Assembly: GCA_002389055.1 (NCBI GenBank)
Contig: DGNT01000181.1
Location: forward strand, 4,797 to 13,941
DNA length: 9,145 nt
Direction of reading: 5' to 3'
DNA from: Alcanivorax sp. UBA4485
GTDB taxonomy: Bacteria; Pseudomonadota; Gammaproteobacteria; Pseudomonadales; Alcanivoracaceae
The notes beneath the pieces were generated by a model that was given only the letters and a program-made list of their open reading frames with translations, did not search any database and was not told the DNA's origin. Position 1 is the stretch's first letter; every line of letters begins with the position of its first letter. This document shows, in pieces, positions 1 through 5,588 of this stretch. A program made the position numbers and the translations under genes.

Positions 1-41
1 GGCCCGCTCCCACAAGGGCCCGTTCCTACAAGCGCGCTTGT
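1..41. repeat. REP doublet, left flank of the RAYT/VapB segment
   Basis: Two REP heads are seen in tandem, both facing the minus strand. Bases 1-15 are the complement of TTGTGGGAGCGGGCC and bases 16-31 are a variant of it with GTAG in place of GTGG. The same doublet arrangement occurs in the opposite orientation at 864-893, so the antitoxin and transposase genes lie between inverted REP doublets. Bases 28-41 form a perfect 14-bp palindrome (ACAAGCGCGCTTGT) where a REP head meets a back-to-back CTTGTGG. The element ends about 10 bases short of the vapB-like stop codon. The window edge cuts it, so its full extent is unknown. Confidence 0.75.
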
Positions 42-49
42 GGAATCGG

Positions 50-283
50 TCAGTCGAGTCTGGCTCTCGCCTGAACTTCGGGCTGGTCTCGTTCGAGTTC
101 CAGACCGGGTTCGAATTCATTCAAGGCTTCACGCATCGCCAACCAGGGATCCTCGGCCGGCAGTAGCAATACGCCGTTGCCGAAGCGCCGCGCGATCACT
201 TCCGTCCCATCGAACCGCAGTTCCTTAGGCAGGCGTATCGTTTGGCCGCGAGCGGACTTGAGAATTTTCGCGAACAATTTCAT
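50..283 (-). CDS. vapB: VapB-like (AbrB/MazE fold) antitoxin, apparently without an adjacent toxin
   Basis: This 77-aa protein resembles type II antitoxins of the VapB family. Residues 1-47 carry the swapped-hairpin DNA-binding pattern, with a GQTIRLPKELRF stretch, a GNGVLLLP strand and then DPW. Residues 48-77 are acidic and amphipathic, as expected for the toxin-wrapping tail. Such antitoxins normally neutralise a VapC PIN-domain RNase encoded immediately downstream and autorepress the operon. Here the stop is followed by REP sequence to the window edge, so no VapC starts within the usual few bases. A strong AAGGAGGT at 290-297, 6 nt before the ATG, fixes the start. The transposase gene ends 42 bp upstream on the same strand, so the two may be co-transcribed. 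It is either an orphan antitoxin or one split from its toxin by REP insertion; the edge prevents a decision. Confidence 0.8.
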   Translation of the reverse strand: MKLFAKILKSARGQTIRLPKELRFDGTEVIARRFGNGVLLLPAEDPWLAMREALNEFEPGLELERDQPEVQARARLD

Positions 284-325
284 CTTGCTACCTCCTTGAG
301 ACCGATGATAGATACCAATGACAAG

Positions 326-787
326 TTAAAGAAGCCAGGTGGAATCCCAATGCGGGTAGTCGCCGATATCGTTAACCAGACCGGCGCGCAGCGGGTTGGC
401 GACGATATAGCGGGCCATGGCCACCAGGTCTTCCTCACGGCGTAGCGCACGGTCATGAAAACCGGCATGCCAGAGACGTTCGTTGCCGGCCCGGCCCGCG
501 CGACGCCAATGCTGAGTGGTCAGGGATTTGGCTTTCTGTACGGTGATGGATAAATCGGCGTGCTCACGAAGCGCCATCAGCCAGTGAACATGGTCGGGCA
601 TCACCACATAGCTGAGGGTGACCGCGTGCGCGGTGCAGGCGCGCAAAGCCTGTACGAAGCAGCGACCGCTTTGTAAGGCGGAGAAGTGCGCGTGTCGCTG
701 ATGGCAAGTGATGGTGATCAGATAGACGCGCCCGGTCTCGCTAACGCGGCCGATACGCAAACGGCGGGATTGAGCCTTCCTTGGCAT
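326..787 (-). CDS. rayT: REP-associated tyrosine transposase (RAYT, Y1/IS200-like HUH enzyme)
   Basis: This 153-aa protein carries the diagnostic RAYT set. There is an N-terminal basic stretch, an early GRVYLITITCHQR strand, the metal-binding HUH motif H66-V67-H68 within MPDHVHWLM, the WHAGFHDRALR block at 106-116, and the catalytic Tyr127 in ARYIVANPLRAGLV. RAYTs are single-copy domesticated relatives of IS200/IS605 TnpA that nick and join single-stranded REP hairpins next to a GTAG/GTGG tetranucleotide. The protein looks full length and both active-site motifs are intact, so it is probably functional. REP elements with GTGG/GTAG heads flank it on both sides and recur across the window, consistent with it being the enzyme for this family. 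The AAGGAGGT at 793-800 is 5 nt from the ATG but sits inside a hairpin (see 790-814), suggesting translational repression. Confidence in the family is high; activity is inferred. Confidence 0.95.
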   Translation of the reverse strand: MPRKAQSRRLRIGRVSETGRVYLITITCHQRHAHFSALQSGRCFVQALRACTAHAVTLSYVVMPDHVHWLMALREHADLSITVQKAKSLTTQHWRRAGRAGNERLWHAGFHDRALRREEDLVAMARYIVANPLRAGLVNDIGDYPHWDSTWLL

Positions 788-789
788 GG

Positions 790-814
790 GGTACCTCCTT
801 TCATTGGAGGTACC
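790..814 (-). promoter_or_regulatory. RBS-sequestering hairpin in the RAYT leader
   Basis: Read on the minus strand, GGTACCTCC (814-806) and GGAGGTACC (798-790) form a perfect 9-bp stem with a 7-nt loop, AATGAAA. The Shine-Dalgarno core GGAGG lies wholly in the 3' arm and the stem ends 2 nt before the RAYT ATG. The 5' arm carries CCTCC, which mimics the anti-SD. Related IS200 tnpA genes are known to be silenced by a leader hairpin that hides the RBS. The same role here is inferred, but the geometry is exact. Confidence 0.75.
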
Positions 815-843
815 ACGCTAACCCGAGGTGGCCCGATTCTCTG

Positions 844-857
844 TCAGCCGAAGCTGA
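844..857 (-). other. UUCG-tetraloop hairpin upstream of RAYT
   Basis: On the minus strand TCAGC-TTCG-GCTGA forms a 5-bp stem closed by C-G around UUCG, the class of exceptionally stable tetraloop. It lies 57 bp upstream of the RAYT ATG and just inside the right-hand REP head. It could be part of the transposase leader RNA. On the plus strand the same stem is followed by TTTT and would resemble a weak terminator, but no plus-strand gene precedes it. Confidence 0.35.
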
Positions 858-863
858 TTTTCG

Positions 864-1055
864 TGTAGGAGCGAGCCTTTGTGGGAGCGGGCCTCGCCCG
901 CGAAAGGCCGGCTACGCCGGCCGGCAGGATACCAGAGACGTTGTTTGCGCTGCCGCTTAGATAGCTCTCTGGAATCCCGCGGGGCAACCTTTGCCGGCAA
1001 GCAAAGCTTGCCTTTCGCGGGCTGGGCCCGCTCCCACAAGGGCCCGCTCGCACAA
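864..1055. repeat. REPIN copy A (full, about 160 bp, with extra REP heads)
   Basis: Two REPs in inverted orientation bound the element: TTGTGGGAGCGGGC at 879-892 and its complement at 1026-1039. Additional REP heads lie outside at 864-877 and 1040-1055. Each REP has its own GCGGGC/GCCCGC stem. Between them are a 7-bp hairpin with a TAC loop (906-922), a central imperfect inverted repeat around GTTGTTTG, and the hairpin GGCAAGCAAAGCTTGCC (996-1012). Bases 979-1022 are identical to 3999-4042 in copy B. The right end touches the TGA stop of the aldolase-fold gene. Short apparent ORFs inside this block are palindrome artefacts. Confidence 0.9.
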
Positions 1056-1814
1056 TCAGGTGGCGTAATCGCTGTTGATGCGTTCGAGCTTGCGGAGCAG
1101 GGCGGGCCAGGTGAGCTGGCTGGCCATGCCGAGCTGCTTGGACTGGTCGCTGGTGGTGTCGATGGCGGCCTGGGAGGGCAGGTACGGCTCGCCCTGGCCC
1201 AGGGTGCGCACCTGGATCTCGCTGGCCTTCATCAGGAAGTACATGTAGGTGAAGGCTTCGGCCACGTCCTTGCCCACGGTCAGGGTGCCGTGGTTGCGCA
1301 GCAACATCATGTTCTTGTCGCCCAGGTCGTTCACCAACCGCTCGCGCTCGTCCAGGTTCAACGCCACGCCTTCGTAGTCGTGGAAGCTGATGTGGTCCAG
1401 GCACAGCATGGCGGTCTGGCTGAGCGGCAGCAGGCCTTCCTTGTGCGCGCTCACCGCGACGCCGTCGGCGGCGTGCAGGTGCAGCACCGCGCCCGCTTCC
1501 TCGCGGGCCATGTGCACCGCGCTGTGGATGGTGAAGCCGGCCGGGTTAACCCGGTTGGTGGCGCCGGGATCGACGATCTCGCCTTCGGAATCCACCTTGA
1601 TCAGCGACGACGCGGTGATCTCGTCGAACAGCCAGCCGTAGGGGTTGATCAGAAAGTGATGCTCCGGCCCGGGCACCCGCGCGGACAGGTGGGTGAACAC
1701 CAGGTCGTCCCAGCCGTACAGGGCGACCAGCCGGTAGGCGGCGGCCAGATCCTTGCGCACTTCCCACTCGGCCTGGCTCATCTGACTCTGGCGAGTCGCG
1801 GTAGCTTCGGTCAT
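1056..1814 (-). CDS. Class II aldolase/adducin-family protein, adducin-like subgroup
   Basis: This 252-aa cytoplasmic protein has the class II aldolase/adducin head domain over about residues 18-205. The metal site is present as H112-x-H114 in VLHLHAADG and H175 in LRNHGTLTVG. The segment NPAGFTIHSAVHMAREEAG and the later EAFTYMYFLMKASEIQVRTL resemble the adducin-type branch rather than L-fuculose-phosphate aldolase. The position of the fuculose-aldolase catalytic Glu (SEWxxH) appears to be Phe94, so classical retro-aldol chemistry is doubtful; decarboxylase, dehydratase or non-catalytic roles are possible. A GAGGTG at 1820-1825 sits 5 nt before the ATG and fixes the start. It follows the MDR gene on the same strand after 62 bp of AT-rich DNA holding palindromes, so it may have its own promoter. 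The substrate is unknown. The REPIN directly abuts its stop. Confidence 0.88.
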   Translation of the reverse strand: MTEATATRQSQMSQAEWEVRKDLAAAYRLVALYGWDDLVFTHLSARVPGPEHHFLINPYGWLFDEITASSLIKVDSEGEIVDPGATNRVNPAGFTIHSAVHMAREEAGAVLHLHAADGVAVSAHKEGLLPLSQTAMLCLDHISFHDYEGVALNLDERERLVNDLGDKNMMLLRNHGTLTVGKDVAEAFTYMYFLMKASEIQVRTLGQGEPYLPSQAAIDTTSDQSKQLGMASQLTWPALLRKLERINSDYAT

Positions 1815-1833
1815 TGCGGCACCTCATTTGTTG

Positions 1834-1868
1834 TGAAATAGTATTTCATTAATATAACAACAGTGTTG
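1834..1868. promoter_or_regulatory. Palindromic operator candidates before the aldolase-fold gene
   Basis: TGAAATAGTATTTCA (1834-1848) is a perfect 7-1-7 palindrome and CAACAGTGTTG (1858-1868) a perfect 5-1-5 one. Both lie in an AT-rich 62-bp gap in GC-rich surroundings, just upstream of the aldolase RBS. Dyad symmetry of this size suits a dimeric TetR, MarR or GntR-type repressor. No such regulator gene is in the window and no convincing -35/-10 pair was found. Confidence 0.4.
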
Positions 1869-1876
1869 ATTTTATG

Positions 1877-2842
1877 TCAGTCGACCACCAGCACGCGTTT
1901 GCCGCTGAAGGCGTCCTCGATCATGTGCGCGTGCGCCGCCGGCGCATCGCTGAACGGGAACGTCTTCAAGGGCAGCGGCCGCAGGCGGCCGTTGGCGAAC
2001 AGCGGCGCCAGGCGGTCGTTGAAGACGTTGGCGATGGCGATACGCTTTTCCAGCGGCTGGCTGCGCATGGTCATGGCGGTGAGCGTCTGCCGGCGCTGCA
2101 TCATGCCGCGCAGGTCCAGCTCGGTCTTGGTGCCGCCCAGCACGCCGATCATCACCAGCGTGCCTTCGATGCGCAGGCCCTTGAGCAGCTGGTTCCAATC
2201 CGGGCCCACCATGTCGAAGATCACCGCCACGCCGTCGCCGGTAATCTCTTTCAGGCGCTCGGGCAGGGTGTCGTCTTCCAGCACGCCTTCCACCAGGCCC
2301 ATCTCGCGGGCGGTGGCCAGGTTGTCCAGGTTGCGGCTCGAGCCGATCGGCCGCGCGCCCAGCGCATTGGCCAGCTGCACACCCGCCAGGCCGACGCCGG
2401 CGGTGGCCGGGCGCACCAGCACCCACTGCCCCGGCTGCAGGCCGCCTTCCAGGAACATGGCCCGGTAGGCGGTCAGAAACGCCTCGGGGATGGTGGCGCC
2501 GGTGGCGAAGTCGATCTCGTCCGGCAGCGTCAGGGTTTCCCGCTCGTGGGTCACCAGATACTCGGAATAGGCGCAGCCCGGAATCAGGCCCATCACCCGG
2601 TCACCGACCTTGCGGCCCATGACCTGACTGCCCACCGCCTCGATTTCACCGGCGTATTCCAGCCCCGGCACGCTGCTGTCGAAGCCCGGCGGCGCCGGAT
2701 AAAGCCCCTTCACTTGCAAGATATCCGCCCGGTTCACGCCCATGGCGCGCACTTTCACGCGCACCTGGTCCGGTCCCGGCTCCGGTGTGGTCATGGACGC
2801 CAGCTTGATCGTGTGGTCGTCTTGGATTTGCCACGCTTGCAT
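1877..2842 (-). CDS. NAD(P)H:quinone oxidoreductase-like MDR-superfamily enzyme (QOR/PIG3 type, zinc-free)
   Basis: This 321-aa protein is a complete medium-chain dehydrogenase/reductase. The N-terminal GroES-like domain carries NRADILQVKGLYPAPPG (37-53) and PGLEYAGEIEAVG (59-71), the signature of the quinone-oxidoreductase/PIG3 branch. PEAFLTAY (119-126) leads into the Rossmann domain, where VRPATAGVGLAGVQLA (143-158) is the nucleotide-binding turn and GSSR (167-170) probably contacts the NADP phosphate. No catalytic or structural zinc ligands of alcohol dehydrogenases are seen. The expected reaction is NADPH-dependent reduction of quinones or reactive enones in the cytoplasm; the true substrate is not visible. 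A GGGAG-like RBS precedes the ATG. It starts 29 bp from the divergent MBL gene and is followed on the same strand by the aldolase-fold gene. Confidence 0.9.
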   Translation of the reverse strand: MQAWQIQDDHTIKLASMTTPEPGPDQVRVKVRAMGVNRADILQVKGLYPAPPGFDSSVPGLEYAGEIEAVGSQVMGRKVGDRVMGLIPGCAYSEYLVTHERETLTLPDEIDFATGATIPEAFLTAYRAMFLEGGLQPGQWVLVRPATAGVGLAGVQLANALGARPIGSSRNLDNLATAREMGLVEGVLEDDTLPERLKEITGDGVAVIFDMVGPDWNQLLKGLRIEGTLVMIGVLGGTKTELDLRGMMQRRQTLTAMTMRSQPLEKRIAIANVFNDRLAPLFANGRLRPLPLKTFPFSDAPAAHAHMIEDAFSGKRVLVVD

Positions 2843-2871
2843 TCTCGTCTCCCTGCTACGGATGTTTTGTT

Positions 2872-3897
2872 ATGACCGACCCGCTTCGGTACCCGTTCGA
2901 TCAGGCCCCGGAACCCGGCCAGCGCCGGGAAGTGGCCCCCGGCGTGCATTGGTTGAACTTTCCTCTGCCGTTCGCCCTCGACCACATCAATCTGTGGTTG
3001 CTCGAGGACGGCGACGGCTGGACCCTGGTGGACACGGGTTTCTCGTCCCGTCACACCCAGGAAATCTGGCGCACCGCCTTCCAGGATGCCCTGGACGGCC
3101 GGCCCATCCACCGTATCATCGTCACCCACTACCACCCGGACCACATCGGTCAGGCCGGCTGGTTGGCCCGGCACTTCCAGGCCCCGGTCTGGATGACCCG
3201 GGGCGAGTGGGCGCTCACCAGCCAGCTGCACGCGGCCAGCGACCAGGAAATCGGCGACAACTTCCGCGTTTTCTTCGGCCGCCACGGCGTGCCCGCTGAC
3301 GACCTGGATACCCTGGCCGGGCGCGGCAACACCTTCCGCAAGATCCTGCCGGAACTGCCGCCGCAACCGGAGACTCTGGCCGCCGGCGACGCCGTCACCG
3401 TCAACGGCCACACCTGGCGGGTGCACATCGGCCGCGGCCACGCCCCGGAGCACATCTGCCTCTACCGCGAGCACGACCAGGTGCTGATCAGCGGCGACCA
3501 GGTGCTGCCGAAAATCTCCAGCAACCTGACGGTGCGCGCGCTGGATCCGGAGGACGACCCGGTCACCGCCTTCACCGATTCCCTGCGCGCGCTGCGCGAC
3601 GCCATGGACGAAAACACCCTGGTGCTGCCCGCCCACGGCTTGCCGTTTCACGGCCTGCACGCCCGCGTGAACGACCTCTGCGATCATCACCGCGAGCAGC
3701 TCGACGCCGCCGAGGACGCCTGCCGGCAACAGCCGATCACCGCCCACGACCTGCTGCCGGTGCTGTTCAAGCGCAAGCTCGACAGCCACCAGCTGATGTT
3801 CGCCATGGGCGAAAGCATCGCCCACCTGAACTGCCTGCTCGCCACCGGCCGCGTCAGCCGCCAGGAGCGCGACGGCCGCCTCTACTTCAGCGCCTGA
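2872..3897 (+). CDS. MBL-fold metallo-hydrolase with C-terminal winged-helix-like domain
   Basis: This 341-aa protein has a canonical metallo-beta-lactamase fold. The dinuclear metal site is complete: H86-Y-H88-P-D90-H91, H190 in GRGHAPEH, D209 in LISGDQVLP and H255 in LPAHG. Residues 262-341 form a helical tail ending GRVSRQERDGRLYFSA, like the C-terminal winged-helix domain of LACTB2/glyoxalase-II-like hydrolases. Members hydrolyse thioesters, lactones or phosphoesters; next to acyl-CoA genes a thioesterase-like role is plausible but inferred. There is no signal peptide, so it is cytoplasmic. The ATG at 2872 lacks a good Shine-Dalgarno, but no better in-frame start precedes the conserved region. 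Only 29 bp separate it from the divergent MDR gene, so promoters probably overlap coding DNA. A REPIN starts at the very next base after the TGA. Confidence 0.9.
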   Translation: MTDPLRYPFDQAPEPGQRREVAPGVHWLNFPLPFALDHINLWLLEDGDGWTLVDTGFSSRHTQEIWRTAFQDALDGRPIHRIIVTHYHPDHIGQAGWLARHFQAPVWMTRGEWALTSQLHAASDQEIGDNFRVFFGRHGVPADDLDTLAGRGNTFRKILPELPPQPETLAAGDAVTVNGHTWRVHIGRGHAPEHICLYREHDQVLISGDQVLPKISSNLTVRALDPEDDPVTAFTDSLRALRDAMDENTLVLPAHGLPFHGLHARVNDLCDHHREQLDAAEDACRQQPITAHDLLPVLFKRKLDSHQLMFAMGESIAHLNCLLATGRVSRQERDGRLYFSA

Positions 3898-4060
3898 TTG
3901 TGGGAGCGGGCCCTGCCCGCGAAAGGGTGGCTTACAGCCACCCGGCAGGATCCCATAGAGGTTGTTTGTGCCGCCGTTAGAAAGGCCTCTGGAATCCTGC
4001 GGGGCAACCTTTGCCGGCAAGCAAAGCTTGCCTTTCGCGGGCGTGGCCCGCTCGCACAAG
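3898..4060. repeat. REPIN copy B (full)
   Basis: The element runs from TTGTGGGAGCGGGC (3898-3911) to its inverted partner ending CGCTCGCACAA (about 4050-4059). Internal structure matches copy A. An 8-bp hairpin GGGTGGCT-TAC-AGCCACCC lies at 3925-3943. A central inverted repeat pairs 3946-3961 with 3986-3999 around GTTGTTTG. The hairpin GGCAAGCAAAGCTTGCC is at 4016-4032. Bases 3999-4042 are identical to 979-1022. It begins directly after the TGA of the MBL gene and probably shapes the transcript 3' end in this convergent gap. Confidence 0.9.
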
Positions 4061-4104
4061 ATCGGCTTTCAACATACCCGCAAGAATGTTCTTTGCATTG
4101 TATA

Positions 4105-4127
4105 AAATGGCTGAGCGGCATTCCGCT
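4105..4127 (-). terminator. Weak terminator-like hairpin after the membrane-protein gene
   Basis: On the minus strand, 18 bp past the stop, AGCGG-AATG-CCGCT (4127-4114) forms a short hairpin, followed after a few bases by ATTTTAT. The stem is only 5 bp and the T-run is imperfect and not adjacent, so this is a tentative call. The neighbouring REPIN may do the terminating instead. The rest of 4061-4144 shows only a short AACAT/ATGTT inverted repeat. Confidence 0.25.
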
Positions 4128-4144
4128 GGCGGCGCTTCGCTGGG

Positions 4145-5524
4145 TCAATAAAAGGCGTCGACCACAAACAACCAGCCGCTGATCAGCGGCAGCAGGAGCA
4201 AAAAGAACAAGCCGTCCCAGCGCCAGGCCAGGGTGTAGGGCGAACGTCCGGTGAGCTGCGCCAGCACCATCATGGCGGCGGTGAACGGCGACGAGATCAT
4301 CGCCAGGCTCCAGGCGCTCATCAGGGCCACGGCCAGCACCTGGGGCTCCAGGCCGATGGCGTGGGTGTCGGCGAACAGCCCGGCGATCAGCGTCACCGAC
4401 ACAATCGGGTTGAGCCCCACCTGGGCCAGCAGCAGCACGATCAACATCGCCGCCACCGCCGCCGGCGCGCCATGCAGGCCGGTGGCGATCAGCAGGTCGC
4501 CGAGCCACTGTTGATCCACCAGCGGAATCAGCAACCCGCCCAGGAACGCTGAGCCGCCCAGCACCGCGATCTCGTTCCGGCTGGCGCCGAAGATCAGCCG
4601 CGAATGCCGGCCCAGCAGGGTCACCGCCCGCACCACGCCGGTGCCGCCGCCCAGGCGCCGCCGCTGCACCGCCATCCAGCCCACCGCGCTCAGCGGGCAG
4701 GCGATCAGCACCGCCACCGGCAGCCGCACGTTCAGCGCCAAGCTGACCGCGAACACCAGCACGGTGATGCCCAGTGCCAGCAGGATAAAACGGTACAGTG
4801 GCCCCGAGGCGGGACGGCTCGCCGTGGGCGCGGTCAGGTGGCGGGGCCGGAGCAGCCAGTCCAGCGCCCAGCCGAGAAAGAACACCAGCCCGGCGGTGGG
4901 GAACGCCACCGGCGCGATGGTCGACCAGGTCAGCTGCGGCATGCTCGACAAGATTACCGCCAGGGTGATCCCCAACGGCGACACCAGCGGCGCCAGCGAA
5001 AAACCACGCAGCATGGCCATCATCATGCGCCGCTCGCGAATCGACTGGATCGCCTTAACACCGCCGGCGGCTTTCAGGCTGTTGCTGCGCTGCACCATGG
5101 CGCCGAACAGATTCAGCACACCGATATTGACGATCATGCCGAACAGGGCGCTGCCCAGCGACAGGGTAGGGTAGCGCCACGTCGGGCGCTGGCGGATCAG
5201 TACCTGGCCGGCGTCACGGATCAACCGCGAACGCATGGCGGACACCCGCAGCAAGCCCAGGGCGGACACGAAGGTAGCGAAGAAACAGAAGCGGTCCCAG
5301 GCGTCGAGCAGGATCGGCAGGGGCTGGTCGTGGAATACCGCCACCGAGGCCGCCAGAGTCAGCGCCACCAGCTGCAGCCCCCGGGCCAGATAGCCCTGGC
5401 GGGGCCATTGGGTAATCAGATAAACCAAGAGTGCGGGCCGGGCTATCCATAGCCCGAACTCGCTGTCGGCGGTGAGCGCCATCAAGGTGCCGATCATGCA
5501 GATCGGCAGGGAAAATCTCAGCAT
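4145..5524 (-). CDS. Polytopic inner-membrane protein, probable transporter of unknown substrate
   Basis: This 459-aa very hydrophobic protein has about 11-13 predicted membrane segments spread over residues 4-456. The halves are split by a polar loop (about 225-243, RPRHLTAPTASRPASG). Each half contains a G/N-rich kinked segment: NIGVLNLFG at 133-141 and GLNPIVSV at 370-377. Such paired discontinuous helices resemble the inverted-repeat layout of ion-transporter-superfamily carriers, which is only an analogy; I do not recognise the family. The ATG at 5524 is chosen because a longer reading to 5740 would run through REP sequence and the end of the acyl-CoA dehydrogenase, and the extra residues are Arg/Ser-rich low-quality sequence. 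The RBS is poor. It lies 64 bp downstream of the acyl-CoA dehydrogenase on the same strand, with a REP palindrome between, so it may be co-transcribed. Confidence 0.75.
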   Translation of the reverse strand: MLRFSLPICMIGTLMALTADSEFGLWIARPALLVYLITQWPRQGYLARGLQLVALTLAASVAVFHDQPLPILLDAWDRFCFFATFVSALGLLRVSAMRSRLIRDAGQVLIRQRPTWRYPTLSLGSALFGMIVNIGVLNLFGAMVQRSNSLKAAGGVKAIQSIRERRMMMAMLRGFSLAPLVSPLGITLAVILSSMPQLTWSTIAPVAFPTAGLVFFLGWALDWLLRPRHLTAPTASRPASGPLYRFILLALGITVLVFAVSLALNVRLPVAVLIACPLSAVGWMAVQRRRLGGGTGVVRAVTLLGRHSRLIFGASRNEIAVLGGSAFLGGLLIPLVDQQWLGDLLIATGLHGAPAAVAAMLIVLLLAQVGLNPIVSVTLIAGLFADTHAIGLEPQVLAVALMSAWSLAMISSPFTAAMMVLAQLTGRSPYTLAWRWDGLFFLLLLPLISGWLFVVDAFY

Positions 5525-5540
5525 TGTTATTTCACGGATC

Positions 5541-5571
5541 TTGTGGGAGCGGGCGAGGCCCGCTCGCACAA
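5541..5571. repeat. Minimal back-to-back REP palindrome
   Basis: TTGTGGGAGCGGGC (5541-5554) and GCCCGCTCGCACAA (5558-5571) form a 14-bp inverted repeat with one mismatch and a GAG loop. It has both outer REP ends but none of the REPIN interior, as if the middle had been deleted. It lies 17 bp after the acyl-CoA dehydrogenase stop and 16 bp before the membrane-protein ATG. In RNA it would be a strong hairpin between two codirectional genes and could attenuate or stabilise the upstream transcript. Confidence 0.85.
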
Positions 5572-5588
5572 GCAAAGTCAGCTTGCCG

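Noticed and set aside
844..862. Plus-strand Rho-independent terminator (hairpin followed by TTTT)
   Set aside because: The stem is 5 bp, the T-run is short, and no plus-strand gene lies upstream. It is better treated as a leader hairpin of the minus-strand RAYT.
864..1055. CRISPR-like array
   Set aside because: The repeated units are inverted palindromic REP elements with conserved, not unique, interiors. There is no regular repeat-spacer series and there are no cas genes.
818..1841. Several open frames over REPIN copy A and the aldolase gene
   Set aside because: They translate palindromic repeat (WERASPAKG-like peptides that recur at each REP copy) or the antisense of the aldolase. The recurrence comes from the repeat, not from a protein family.
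2791..4059. Long minus-strand open frame (422 codons) opposite the MBL gene
   Set aside because: It is antisense to a gene with complete catalytic motifs, extends into the REPIN, and reads as low-complexity Val/Gly/Gln/His. It is a GC-rich mirror frame.
4061..4144. Possible promoter (TTTGCATTGTATAAAAT) on the plus strand
   Set aside because: It lies between convergent genes with no plus-strand gene downstream to serve and has no well-spaced -35.
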